Positions 53,680-64,000 of a stretch of DNA of 64,000 nucleotides are shown in pieces. The position numbers and the translations under genes were made by a program. The notes beneath the pieces were generated by a model that saw only the letters and a list, made by a program, of their open reading frames with translations, was not told where the DNA came from and made no database searches. The stretch covers positions 620,001-684,000 of the forward strand of contig OOIN01000017.1 of NCBI GenBank assembly GCA_900323505.1, read 5' to 3'. This DNA is from Ustilago trichophora (lineage: Eukaryota; Basidiomycota; Ustilaginomycetes; Ustilaginales; Ustilaginaceae). Positions within the stretch are counted from its first letter, which is position 1, and the number at the start of each line of letters is the position of its first letter.

Positions 53680-54909
53680 ATGTCTTCTCCGAAGCTGGTC
53701 ATGCCCAAGGTGGGATCCCACTTGATCCTCACTACTCCTGCACGTCATGTGCTCCAGATGACGCTCAATAGGCCAAAGCAACTCAACGCGATGACGGACG
53801 CCATGGAGGAGGACATCTGCCGTGTCTTTGAATGGTTCGAGACCGAGCCTTCCCTCTGGGTCATCATTCTGGCTGGCAAAGGTCGAGCCTTCTGCGCCGG
53901 ACAAGACCTCAAAGACTGGCTCAGCAAGAACCAGACGTCCGAGACCGTCAGACATGCGTCCGGAGAGCCCATGCAGTCTGATGCCGAGGTCAACAAGTCG
54001 ATCCAGAGGCTCAAGCGCGGCGGCTTTGGAGGCATGAGCACCCGACGAAGCGCCAAGCCCATCATCGCTGCAGTCGACGGTATCTGCATGGGAGGCGGTA
54101 CCGAAACAATTCTCAACTGCGACATGGTTGTAGCTAGCACTCGTTCCGTGATTGGCTTGCCCGAAGTGGCGAGAGGTGTAGTCGCTGCTATGGGCGGCAT
54201 CCCTCGATTGACTCAGTTGTGTGGTCACGTAAGTCATATCTCAAGAGTCGGGGATAACATCGAAACATCTGTGACTTAAAAGCTGACCTCTTCCCCTTTC
54301 TTTTTGCTTGGTTTCGTGCCCTTGTCGCCGTCGTTCGCTTCATCGCTCTTTCTCTCGCGCTCTTGTTCAGCAACGTGCCTCGGAGCTCCTACTCCTCGGC
54401 AAGCCTATCAGCGCCAAAGAGGCTCATGACCGATACAACATGGTCAACCGTCTTGTGGATGTGGCCAAGTCCACTTCAGACGAACTCGGTCAGGCTGCCG
54501 TGGATCAGGCTGCCATCGAGATTGCCATTCAGCTGACTCAAAACAGCCCCGACAGTGTGCTCGTCACCAAGTCGGCACTTGTCATGGCCCGCGACGCAAC
54601 TGACGGCGATATTGACGCTTCGGCAAGGGACAACATGCTTTCTGACAGAAGTCGACTCCTTTACGTCGGCAAGAACATTAACGAAGGCCTGGAAGCGTTC
54701 AAAGGGGTGAGTTCGCATTGTACAGCCATCGTGCATGAGCCTGCGCGAGGATGTAACCCTCGCGAAGTCACTGACTCAACTCAGCAATCACTGACCATTG
54801 GTCTCCGGTCCTCTTTTTGTACGTTGTTCGACGATAGAAACGCAACCCCAAATGGTTCAACCCTGTGCCCCTCGCAGCGGTAGTCAGCGATCCAAGGTCG
54901 AAGTTGTGA
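53680..54909 (+). CDS. Enoyl-CoA hydratase/isomerase family protein, peroxisomal
   Basis: Three phase-0 exons: 53680-54228, 54371-54706 and 54838-54909, with GTAAGT and GTGAGT donors and TTCAG and ATAG acceptors, giving 318 residues. The crotonase fold motifs are present: LNRPKQLNAM, the oxyanion-hole GRAFCAGQDL, DGICMGGGTETILNCD, and IGLPEVARGVVAAMGG with the likely catalytic Glu. The tiny third exon encodes KWFNPVPLAAVVSDPRSKL and ends in SKL, a textbook PTS1, so the enzyme should work in peroxisomes. Without that exon the targeting signal is lost. Members hydrate enoyl-CoA in beta-oxidation; related smut crotonases act in siderophore acylation or branched-chain metabolism, so the substrate is open. 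Confidence 0.93.
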
Positions 54910-55649
54910 CCGGACAGTTTCGCCCATCTTGGATAGGCGTTGTGGAACGTTTTACGCCCAAGATCAAGAAGTGAAGAATGTTTATTTCTACAGCATTTCC
55001 GTTCTGCAATTCAGCTCACTTTGATGCTATCAGAATCAAAAACACTTCTCCGCAGCTTGGAATTCACCACGATCACGCCGATGAATCCACATTGCAACAC
55101 GAACAGACGAGGGTTCTGAAGTCAAAAATCAGGACAACGCCTTCCAATGAGATCGAATCTGCACATTTACATGTATCAGCTTGTTATCCACGCCTGCAGA
55201 GCATCATTTGAGCACTTCAAACCTCCTAGGGGTCCGTCTCCAGCGTCCAAATTGTACAGCTGAAGGAAGAAGCGTCCGAAGAGGCATGCCCTCGCATCAT
55301 GATCCCTCTGCTGCTGTAAAGGACACCGCAAGCTGGCTGGTCGTAGACGAAACCTTGAGACTGGCATTCCTCGGTGTTGTCAGCTTTGCTGTTATCAGTT
55401 GCAGTCATGATGCCTTGACCTCTTGTGAGCAGTAAGCAGCTATATTCTCTTTCCGTGAGATTTAGACGTCCCCGCCACTTCTGTCGCTTCGGTACTTTGC
55501 TTGTAGCTGGCCCTTTCGAATTGTTACTCATAGTGACATGGACTCACAGCGAACACACCGACCTCGATGCGGGACAACGCTGCGATTGACAGAGGCTCGA
55601 ATCAGCGACAGATGGTGACTGCAAGGACTGATCCTGGGATCGGGAAGGT

Positions 55650-55677
55650 AGAGCAACCCGATGATCGGGATTGCTCT
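55650..55677. repeat. Near-perfect inverted repeat
   Basis: Arms AGAGCAACCCGAT and ATCGGGATTGCTCT around a single central G. They pair fully except for one extra base. Confidence 0.85.
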
Positions 55678-58600
55678 TATCTTCGACCACCTAAGGCTCT
55701 CAAAATCTGCAACCGTATCTTGTCTCAACAGAAATGTGTACGCCAGACTCCTGCCTAACACCGCCATAAGAACTCTGAGACTATGAACATAGCATCTGCA
55801 TGTCTGCGAACGGAGCCGCGCTGCAAAGATTTCACGTTCTGCTAGCATTTGGATCTCAGCCTGGATTTCTATGGTACCTGTAGCGTGGTAGCAAGCAGCG
55901 GGCGACGCTATACCAGCGTTAGATGGGTGGATCGAAACTTCGCGTAGGGCGGGGCGTACCTGAGACGAGAAGAATTCGGTACAAGCGAGGCTGAGCTACA
56001 ACGTGGCAAGAAGGCGGATGAGGAAGCACCGACAGGACAGCGCTGCACGATTCGGCTTCTGATACGAAAGTAAAACCTAAAGAACTGGTGCAAGACAAAC
56101 CTGCGATCATGTCGGTCTCGGCAGGCGTGCGGAAGGAGATTGACGCTATGCACATGGGTCTCGGTCATAGGAAACTGATGAGAGAATTAGACTTATTGGA
56201 GCGAGCGATTTAGGTCGGCAGAGAGAAGGTCGCCATTGGTGTGCTTGGTGCAAAAAAGGTGCATGTTTGAGACAACGCCCAAGGTACTGTATCTAAATCC
56301 CTTGCCATGACACTCGACAGCGAGAAGTCCGTTGCGTGGTCCGATGCTGCGAGATGGAGCCAAGGGACAGTACGCAGCGGAAGCAGCCGAAGCATCTACA
56401 CTTCGCTTGAGCGCTCATCCGCACAACCGAGCTGTCTCGTACCTGAGGGACCGACTGAGGCACCAAGCAGGCACCAACGGAAAAAATGCTACCTCTGCGC
56501 AGATGGGTGTAGACACGACGCGGCTGAAGGGGAACAAGAGAAGGTGCAGCAGGCGTGGTGCGGTGCCAGGGCCGCCGAAGTGTACCTCGTTCGTGAGATG
56601 GAGATCGGATCTGCTGTCGAGAGCTGCAAGGCTGCAGATTCTGGAAAAATTTCCTTTTCCAGAACCCGCAGGAGCCTGCAATTTTAGTGCGATGTGACTT
56701 GTTCGAGGTTTGAGATCAGACCAATTGCAACTCTGCTCTTGTTGGCCACGAGAGCGACGGAACAATTCTTCCCTTGTTCTCCTCGTGGTCGTGGATCAAG
56801 GCATGAAGCCGAACGTGGGTTCACGTTCGGTATCATCGCTGGCTACAGTATCTGCTTGACTGCATGCTTAGTCCTTCTCGTTGAAGCTCCGCTTCACTCT
56901 GCAGGTACGTTGTACACCATTGCAATTGTACCTGGTCTAACGCCGGGTGCCTGAAATTCCCATCAGTCGCACAATGTGCAAGCCAAGATGGCAATTCTAC
57001 GCTCGCAAAAGCGAACAATGCTGGTAGGAACCATCGGGATCCAGGACCATGCAGAAACCGAACTCGGGTGTATCATGTAACTTGTTCCCACTGGCTCGAA
57101 TAGAACGGCGGTGGCAACAGGGCGGACCGAGCACGGCCGGTCCCTGCCAACAGATATGCCTCACCGGGACCCAGTCTTAGCAACAACGTCACCGACGTGC
57201 ATCTCGCTGTCACGTAGGAACTCCAGTGATGATCGAACGAGTCTTGGTTAGCGAGAGGCGGCCATCCTTGTTCGCACTTGCACTACAGGATTCAAAGTCT
57301 TGTCTCTCTTGGCTCGTCGCTACTAGGCTGATCCTGTCGATGGCAAATCAGCGGGTCCCGCGAGACACCGTCGGAAAGGCTCGTGGTCGGCGTGGACAAA
57401 TTCATTAGAAATAGAGCACCCTCTCATCTGAGCGAGCGTTGCCTTTTGGCAACACAAGGTGAGGGTCAGACGGCGCAGGGAGCGGAGCTGAGCGGAGCGA
57501 GCGATATCCTGTACCTTGATACGAGAGAAACTAGGGTGAAGCCGAAAAGTGGTTGTCCTCTTCTCAAGTCCGAAGAAGCAATTAAGGCATATCGAGGATC
57601 AATTGCCCGTGTCTTCAAACTACAGTATGGCAGATCTGGCGATGGGAATCTGGAAGGTGGCGCTCACGTATCGAGCAGTCACACCAACTCATCAGCCGTT
57701 GGATCCCAAAATGGCAAGAGAAGCGGCTAGCGCGGAAATCAGACGGGGTTTCTCGCAGCGGGGGAATCTAATACGAAGAGATGAAATCTTAGCGTGGCAT
57801 CTCAAGTTGGTAACTTGTGTGGCGCGTGTGTGTGAGATCCGTGGTACAAGGCGCGGTGCCGCTAATCCACCCTTTTTCGTGGTCGCGTGGCAGAGACGCG
57901 GCGCCAAGGGTCGCTCTCATACGCTTCCTTCCCTTCATCCTGCACGCTCCAACAGTCTGTAGCACACGTAGGTGTCTTGACACGGTCGTATGGAAGTAAC
58001 GGCCCAGCTAACTTCTGTTGCCTAACAGAGGGGTAGATTGGTCGGGCTTGGATTCTCGCCAATGCGGTTGTGCGCAGAGCCGTCAATAAAAGGCGAATGC
58101 TTGCATCTACGTAGACAGATGTACATTGCGAAAAAGCCGATTTAGAAGTCGCTGCTTGTCAGAGTAGGCTTGGAAATTCAGCCTGGCCGGCATCAATATC
58201 AACTCGCAGAAGGAGCGATTTACGAGGCGGGCCAGTCGGTAGGCTAAAGCGAGAATTGTCACCCAATGACACACCAGATACAATGTATGCGCCTAGCCTC
58301 TGCTTCTCTCGTGGCGGAATCGCGGTTATCCGGCGAGCGGATCCGCTGCACCGTATATACAGTCTACAGCTTGATGAGAGCAGTGTCGATGGCCGAAGAA
58401 GTGATTGGAGCATTGCTGAATATGTTTGGAGAAGGGGCGGACAGAATTGGCAAGATGAGCATGAAAGAATCTCAGAGAGGTGGCTGGATTCAGATCAAGG
58501 TTCTCATGGTATGTCGTGCCTGTGTAAGTCACTGGCTGAGGTGCAAATTCGACTCGCAAGGCGTTGTCAAGCTAACCGAGATCTTTGCGGAGTTGCGGAT

Positions 58601-59007
58601 CAACGACCCCGAAGGCTTCGTCGCTGCAGACGTGGGAATTACACAATCCAGAGGGGCAAATCGCCTCGATGGCGTCGGCTATTCCATATCCCTTTCAGTT
58701 GCAGCGACGGCTAGCAGAGAAGACGTGGTTGAAGATTCGCTCAGAGATCGAGCTCACATCGACACCTCAAGCATGGAGAGAAAGGCGATACTGTATTGTT
58801 GGAAAAAAATTTAAAGAAAAAAAATCACAGCTCGCGGATCTGCGGACAGCGGGCAGCGACACAATGGGAGAGCCGAATTTTGGTTCTCCGCTGAAGCAGG
58901 AATTCCGGTGTTAGAGAGGTTAGAGAAGAGAGCTTCGGTGCCGCAAGTCGTGTACTGGACCACAGAAAAAAATTGGAAAGACACAGTGGCGTGCTTTGCC
59001 CTTGATC

Positions 59008-59032
59008 CTCTGGACAGCTCTGGACAGCTCTG
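59008..59032. repeat. Short tandem repeat
   Basis: Two full copies and part of a third of a ten-base unit, CTCTGGACAG. Confidence 0.85.
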
Positions 59033-61413
59033 TACCGCACTTGTCTTGTACCCCGCACTTGCCTCCTCTCAGCTGCCCCGCCGCCCGTGCCCCATTTCCA
59101 CTTGATCATCTGCCCTCTGGATGTGTGTTGAGAACGCTTTCATCTTCCAATGCGGGTCAAGTATGCCTCGTTCGTCAATGGCTTATGGGACAAATACCAT
59201 CGGATCAATATCACCTGCTACCATGACTTGATGTGCTCTGCATGCTGCGTAGAGTGGTCAAACGTATGTCATGATATAGAGATGAGCATCGCCGAGCTGG
59301 ATTGAATTTCCGCGCCCTTATTTTGGACATCATTTTTTTCACAGCCTGTCAAAAAAGGAAGCGTCCAAATTAGACAAATTCCCAGACGAGAGGCAACCGA
59401 AGGACGAATGATTCGGTTTCAATAGAACGCGGTGTTAGATCAAATTGGCACCTTAATAGGATCACGTATTCCTAGCATGAGGCGAAATACATGGCGAGCT
59501 CAATGCCCTCGATCGTCTCGATACATTGTCGGCTGAATGGAAGCCAGAAGTCTGAACATTAACCTTGTTCCACGACACGAAGATTGCAACGACGCACATA
59601 GAAATCTGGACACAAGTGCACCCCCCGATCCCGAGGAAATCGGTCTTTAGCTGACAAAGATGCAGAACGATGCTCGAAATCGCTGCCAAGACATCGATGT
59701 GCCCATCTGCTGCATCAAATTCGGGGTTCAGGTTAAACAAGCGCGAAGCTAATGTTCTCTGGCTAGATCGGGCTGAAATCTAGCGTGTTCTGCGCCAGAG
59801 AGATCCTCCTGCTCTGCACCTGATCGCAACTTGCACCGGTTAGACACCGAACGTTTCTCCTCGTCATACAAACCTCCGAAAGATAGTGATGCCCTTACGC
59901 TTCTGACCAGAGTCGAGACTTGGGAAAGGGACTATGGACACCTTTGGCAGCATCCATGCAAGCGATCGCGTTAGAGCAGGCGCTTACTGGCGCGCGGTAG
60001 TGCCAGATTTTTTTTGTTTTCTTTGAAAGCAACCCTTAGCGCGCGTCGTCAACGAACAAGTGACTAAATCCCAGATGACACTGAACAAGGTTGATTACCG
60101 CACGTATTCGACGAACCCTCTCGTTGCTCCAAGTGAGTGACATGCTCCGCCTCCGCCACCCATTGGTGGCGATGAGGGCTAGACTGTGGCAAAGAGCTCC
60201 GACCAGCCGAGGACGGCTGCTCTTAGTTCCCACGACTGACGTCGCATGAGCATTAAACTCGCCTAATTCCTGTGCGTGCTTATATTCACCCGGCCTGGAC
60301 ACGGCTCGATCTTCATGCTGTAGTGCGTATCTATGACCGAGGCACCCTCAACGTCGCCTCGACCTTGATGCATGCATGAAAGCACCCACGTAAGAGCGTC
60401 CGTTTTCATTTCCGATCAAACATTTCGACTTACAGTATACTCTTGCGCAGATCGATCGGCGGTGACCTTGATTTCGCTTAGAATGTACAGCTGCACCATT
60501 GTCATTTCGCCAGCATTTCGACTACTGTACTTACAAGACATTACCGAGTCTGCCACAGAAGCAGGAACATACGAACCTAAAACCATAGGATCAAAGAGGC
60601 CAGACTCGCTCGCTTGTTGTAAAAGGTAGCTTTCGACTGCCTATCATGCTACACAAGTCGTTCTCTACAGTCGGAAAAGACGGCTGTTATCCACTTTGGG
60701 CGGCTGCCAACTTGCCTTTCAGTGCAATGCCGTATTCCCAAGCCCACGTATCACTTTACTCGTCTGTGCATGTTCGCTGCAACATTGCATACTACAGAGT
60801 TTGCAGAAGCACAGACGATTCGCCTTGCGTCAACCTGAAGGTGCCGAGGGAGCGGCAGCTGAGAGGATTGGCTTGCATGAGAGCGGCAAGCGGACCGAGA
60901 AGAGCCAATCAGCCAAGTAGATTGCCGACCACCACGATTCTCATTGCCGCGCTCAAGTGAATAGACCAAGAAGGGCGGTGGGCAATAGCAGTGTAGAGAC
61001 AGGATGCCCGGTAGGGCCGAATCGCTCTCCTCGAGGCAGATCAGAGGAGAAGTACACAGCGCCAACGTCTCTCTATGGCATATGTAGCGGACCTTGAAGT
61101 GGAAGCAGAGCACGCCTTGGGATGGCACAAGTGGCTTACGAGCAATTGAATGATGTCTGCTTCCATGCAGCTCATATCCTAGCGATGATTTGTAAACTCA
61201 AAAATGTGAGCGCGGCGGATACCACCCAGTTTCAAGCAAAATTCCTGGATTTTGCCTGTCACCCAAAAAGAGAAACGGTCTGTGAGGCCACGAGGTAGCG
61301 CAACCAAAAATTTCACTTTTCACTGTCTTTGTGCTCACGTTCTGTTTCATGGGACTTTGTCACGGTGAATTCGCGAGACCAACACTTTTCTTTTTTTTTA
61401 TTCGCTCTCCCTC

Positions 61414-61434
61414 CCTCTCTCTCTCTCTCTCTCG
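61414..61434. repeat. CT dinucleotide microsatellite
   Basis: CT repeat preceded by CCCTCC and a T tract. Confidence 0.9.
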
Positions 61435-62849
61435 ACGCGTTTCATCGTCAAACTCACGCGTCGGATGTGCGAACTGAACTACCGATTGGTGCCACGTTCC
61501 TGCCCAATTTTTTCGATGCCGTGCAGGCCCTAGTTGCGATTTCAGACCGGCGTTTCCAGAGAACAACACCTTCTGAGCAGTCGCTTACGCAAGCTGCACT
61601 TACCTATACATGATGCTTGGTGTTCCAAGGAACGAGCGAGGTAGGGTGTGCTCGAGATACGATCGCAGGGCTCGAGCGGCTCCTTGATCGGGGGTTACCT
61701 TTTTCGCATTGTGCGCTGTACAGTGATCGTGACGGAGCCTGAATGAGATTTCGATGTCCTTAATCACGTACGTGATGAGCCTCAATTGGGATACATGCCA
61801 CTTGTCGTGACAAATTTGCAGGCGCCAAGCGTGAGCCCCTTTGCTCTGTGTCAGTGTAACGATGCCGTTCGGTGCCGTCTGATTTGTACGAAGGTAGTAC
61901 AGTACTCTCGACACGAGTGGATCATTGCCAAGCGCTGCAAGAGGGCTTTGGGTCGCGGCAAAGAATCGACCCCCATGTCATTATTTGGTGCTGCTGAGAC
62001 TGTCGAGAGGAGTACGAAGTGGGCAAATCAAATGGCGATTGCTCGACGATCTTGCCAGATCCACTGCGTGGGTCGCGCTGTCTTTGGCAGAGCGGTTCCG
62101 CGCTCCACTCGCCGTACCTTGAAAATTCAAAAGGCGATTGAATCTCCCGCTCCCTTCATCTCATGTCACAGCTTACCTAGCCTTTATCCCACACGAAGGT
62201 GCTTATACCTTGAATTAAGCATTCTGTTACGCTGTGACAGGAGCAAAGCAACCAATGCCATAATTGGTATCGAGTCCTAGATGCCTCATGGCGTCGTGGG
62301 CGCAATGACTCCCTTCACATGCTGTATCCCCGACTGGATCAGGGGTACAGTACACTGTTCGTCCCATTTTGAGACACCGCTTGTCCAGCGCGACATTGCC
62401 GTAAGGCGGTCCTTCCCAGATCTGAGAATCATCCCTTTCCGACTAGCCGAAGCTTGGCCTAATGATAAGAGTCCAGACTGATACATCCTTGTACGTTGAT
62501 ATCAGCGCGAAGTGGCCAGGATAGGGCGGCCAAGGCTCTTCATATGGAGACGAATCCGCTTCGCACTGCAATCTTCGTCGCAGAAGATCGCAGCTGCAGA
62601 GCAAAGACAGCACCGAGACCTTGACACTACGAATTTGTTTCGTCCTTCTTCGCAGAGTCCGCACATGCACATTTGCTTGTGGACCTGTCTCGGCTGGTAA
62701 GCGATGCCAGCAAAAGGTTCTCTCCGCTGTACGCCTCTTCTTACTGTATCCCCTTCCCAAAAATTAAAATAAATCAAGAATACGTGGTGTGCGATCCAAA
62801 TCCGATTTTGTTGCTGGTAAGAGCGTTGCGATCGTAAGGTGCGTTTTAC

Positions 62850-62870
62850 AGAGAGAGAGAGAGAGAGAGA
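62850..62870. repeat. GA dinucleotide microsatellite
   Basis: A pure GA repeat of about 21 bases. Confidence 0.9.
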
Positions 62871-64000
62871 TGCTATTTTGAGCTGCCCTTGACCCGCTGC
62901 AACTTCCTTTCCTCATTCATTCCCCTGACTCTTCCTCTGCCTTGAAAGCGAGACGGGAATTACATGCAAATCCATGCACCTCTTTTGACCTCCGCAACCT
63001 AGGCTTCGCTTATAAAGTACTCACAACTGTAGTACTGTATGATGAATAGCGTATCAGCTCGCTAAAGCGGAAGTGGTTGCTTCCGGTGCAAGTCGCTTCT
63101 TGAAGCGCCTTGCTCCGCTGCCGGTCGAGCGCTGATGGACGGAAGGGCGGTCAAGCCTGCAACCCGTGGGCGTGTATGCCCCACTCGATCTAAGCGTGCA
63201 CGTCTGCGCTTATTCTTTGCAATTTGAGGCGACTTGAACACCGCCTTGTGCTGCCTAGCGTCTTTGTTTCCATCTCCGGTCCAATGAGATCACAGTAGCC
63301 GGTAGATTGGTGGAGACCGGCCCGGAAGGATTTGCAGCCAGCACAGTAATTGACCTCAATGTATGTATGCAAAACTATCCGTGCACTGCCTCACCTCTAC
63401 ATATTGGCCTGGTCTTCGAAATTTCATGATGCTGTTCAATCTCACATCTGGTGTCACCAGCTCTTCCCCGAGGCTTGGGCTCGAATCATGGAAGCTCTGT
63501 CCAATTTCACCGTCGCGCACTTGCAGTCATTGCTGTAGAGTGACACAAATTCCTGCTGCACGCCCAGGGCCATACGAAAACAGAGGTGAAGGACATGACA
63601 GCCAGAGTGATCCGTACAAGCTGCCCTGATCAAGACTGACCGGTCAAAAAACGGCCCGACTTACACTTGGGTATGTCGAAAACTGGAAGCATCACCCGCT
63701 ATTGACAAAGGTGGGGAAACGTGTCTTTCTAGGTTCAAAGCCATTATAGCACCTTGATCGTGGGAGGGCAGGGCGATAAGGTTTGCTGAGGAGCGGTGGA
63801 CGGGGGATCGGCTGTATTTCAACAGCGAGGCTTTTGAGGCACACGGGAAGCGGCATTTGGCTGTTCCGGCGTCGACGGGTCCAGATCCAAAGCTCGTCGC
63901 TGTGAACGAACCCGATTATCCAGCCGATCCATCTATGCTGCTTCTGCCACCACAACAACTCCGTCGGGGCAGTTGATCTTTGCCGTGTAAATTGTCCCCC

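Larger units (their letters stand above)
54910..64000. other. Nine-kilobase stretch without a supportable gene
   Basis: No frame here shows a recognisable family, and all are short (at most about 180 residues) and overlapped by others on both strands. Spliced models could not be built. Seen in it: a near-perfect palindrome (55650-55677), a TCTGGACAGC-type tandem repeat (59008-59032), CT and GA microsatellites (61414-61434 and 62850-62870), nine or more TACAGTA/TACTGTA copies, and a MYND-like cysteine pattern on the minus strand (62502-62777). Base composition by eye is not extreme. It may be decayed genes, old mobile elements or a chromosome-end type region; none of these is proven. Confidence 0.6.

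Noticed and set aside
56694..56954. Possible small secreted or membrane peptide (effector-like)
   Set aside because: The hydrophobic stretches are interrupted and the start lacks a proper signal peptide layout.
58266..58814. 182-codon plus-strand frame, longest in the gene-empty region
   Set aside because: Another frame is open over the same bases, no domain is visible and codon use is not like that of the neighbours.
59462..59740. 92-codon minus-strand frame with a hydrophobic segment
   Set aside because: It has no ATG at its listed start (TTG), and no partner exon or family likeness was found.
61786..62280. 164-codon plus-strand frame
   Set aside because: Cys/Arg-rich without any family pattern, and overlapped by an opposite frame.

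Overview
The window looks like nuclear DNA of a smut fungus (Ustilaginomycotina, close to Ustilago or Sporisorium). This is inferred from gene content, compact genes with few introns, short introns with GTAAGT/GTGAGT donors, serine-rich low-complexity coding runs and CT/GA microsatellites between genes. No bacterial operons, tRNA, rRNA or CRISPR array were seen. Species identity is an inference. Twenty protein-coding features can be supported, eleven of them with introns reconstructed here from splice signals and reading frame.

Left part (1-16.2 kb): a very large intronless Sn1-specific diacylglycerol-lipase-like protein that runs off the left edge, an ENOSF1-type L-fuconate dehydratase, an HSL-type alpha/beta hydrolase, an unrecognised C-terminally anchored membrane protein and a secreted class 3 lipase.

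Middle (17-31 kb): a mitochondrial SAP-domain membrane protein whose 3' end is spliced in frame to an RraA-like (HMG aldolase family) domain. Then come EMC8, a FIST-like mitochondrial protein, a CCDC90/MCUR1 family coiled-coil protein, an ARFRP1/Arl3 GTPase, a 3-hydroxyacyl-CoA dehydrogenase and a DEP-DEP-RGS regulator of G-protein signalling with a 3.1 kb gene-free upstream region.

Right part (34-55 kb): the PP2A activator PTPA, an Hda1/Clr3-type histone deacetylase with a C-terminal Arb2-like region, a proline/glycine-rich single-pass membrane protein, an ankyrin-FYVE-RING (Pib1/ZNRF-type) ubiquitin ligase, kinetochore protein Nnf1 and mitochondrial phosphatidylserine decarboxylase. The last two are a five-exon PMP3/Sna3-family membrane peptide with a PPxY motif and an enoyl-CoA hydratase whose last small exon encodes a peroxisomal SKL signal.

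Far right (54.9-64 kb): about 9 kb without any gene I can support. It has short overlapping frames, a near-perfect palindrome, short tandem repeats and one degenerate MYND-like cysteine pattern. The genes are mostly housekeeping and do not form an obvious pathway cluster. Several take part in lipid and mitochondrial or peroxisomal metabolism (two lipases, PSD1, HADH, enoyl-CoA hydratase). The most unusual items are the SAP/RraA joint gene and the gene-empty right end. I did not find clear evidence for a wholly new system.
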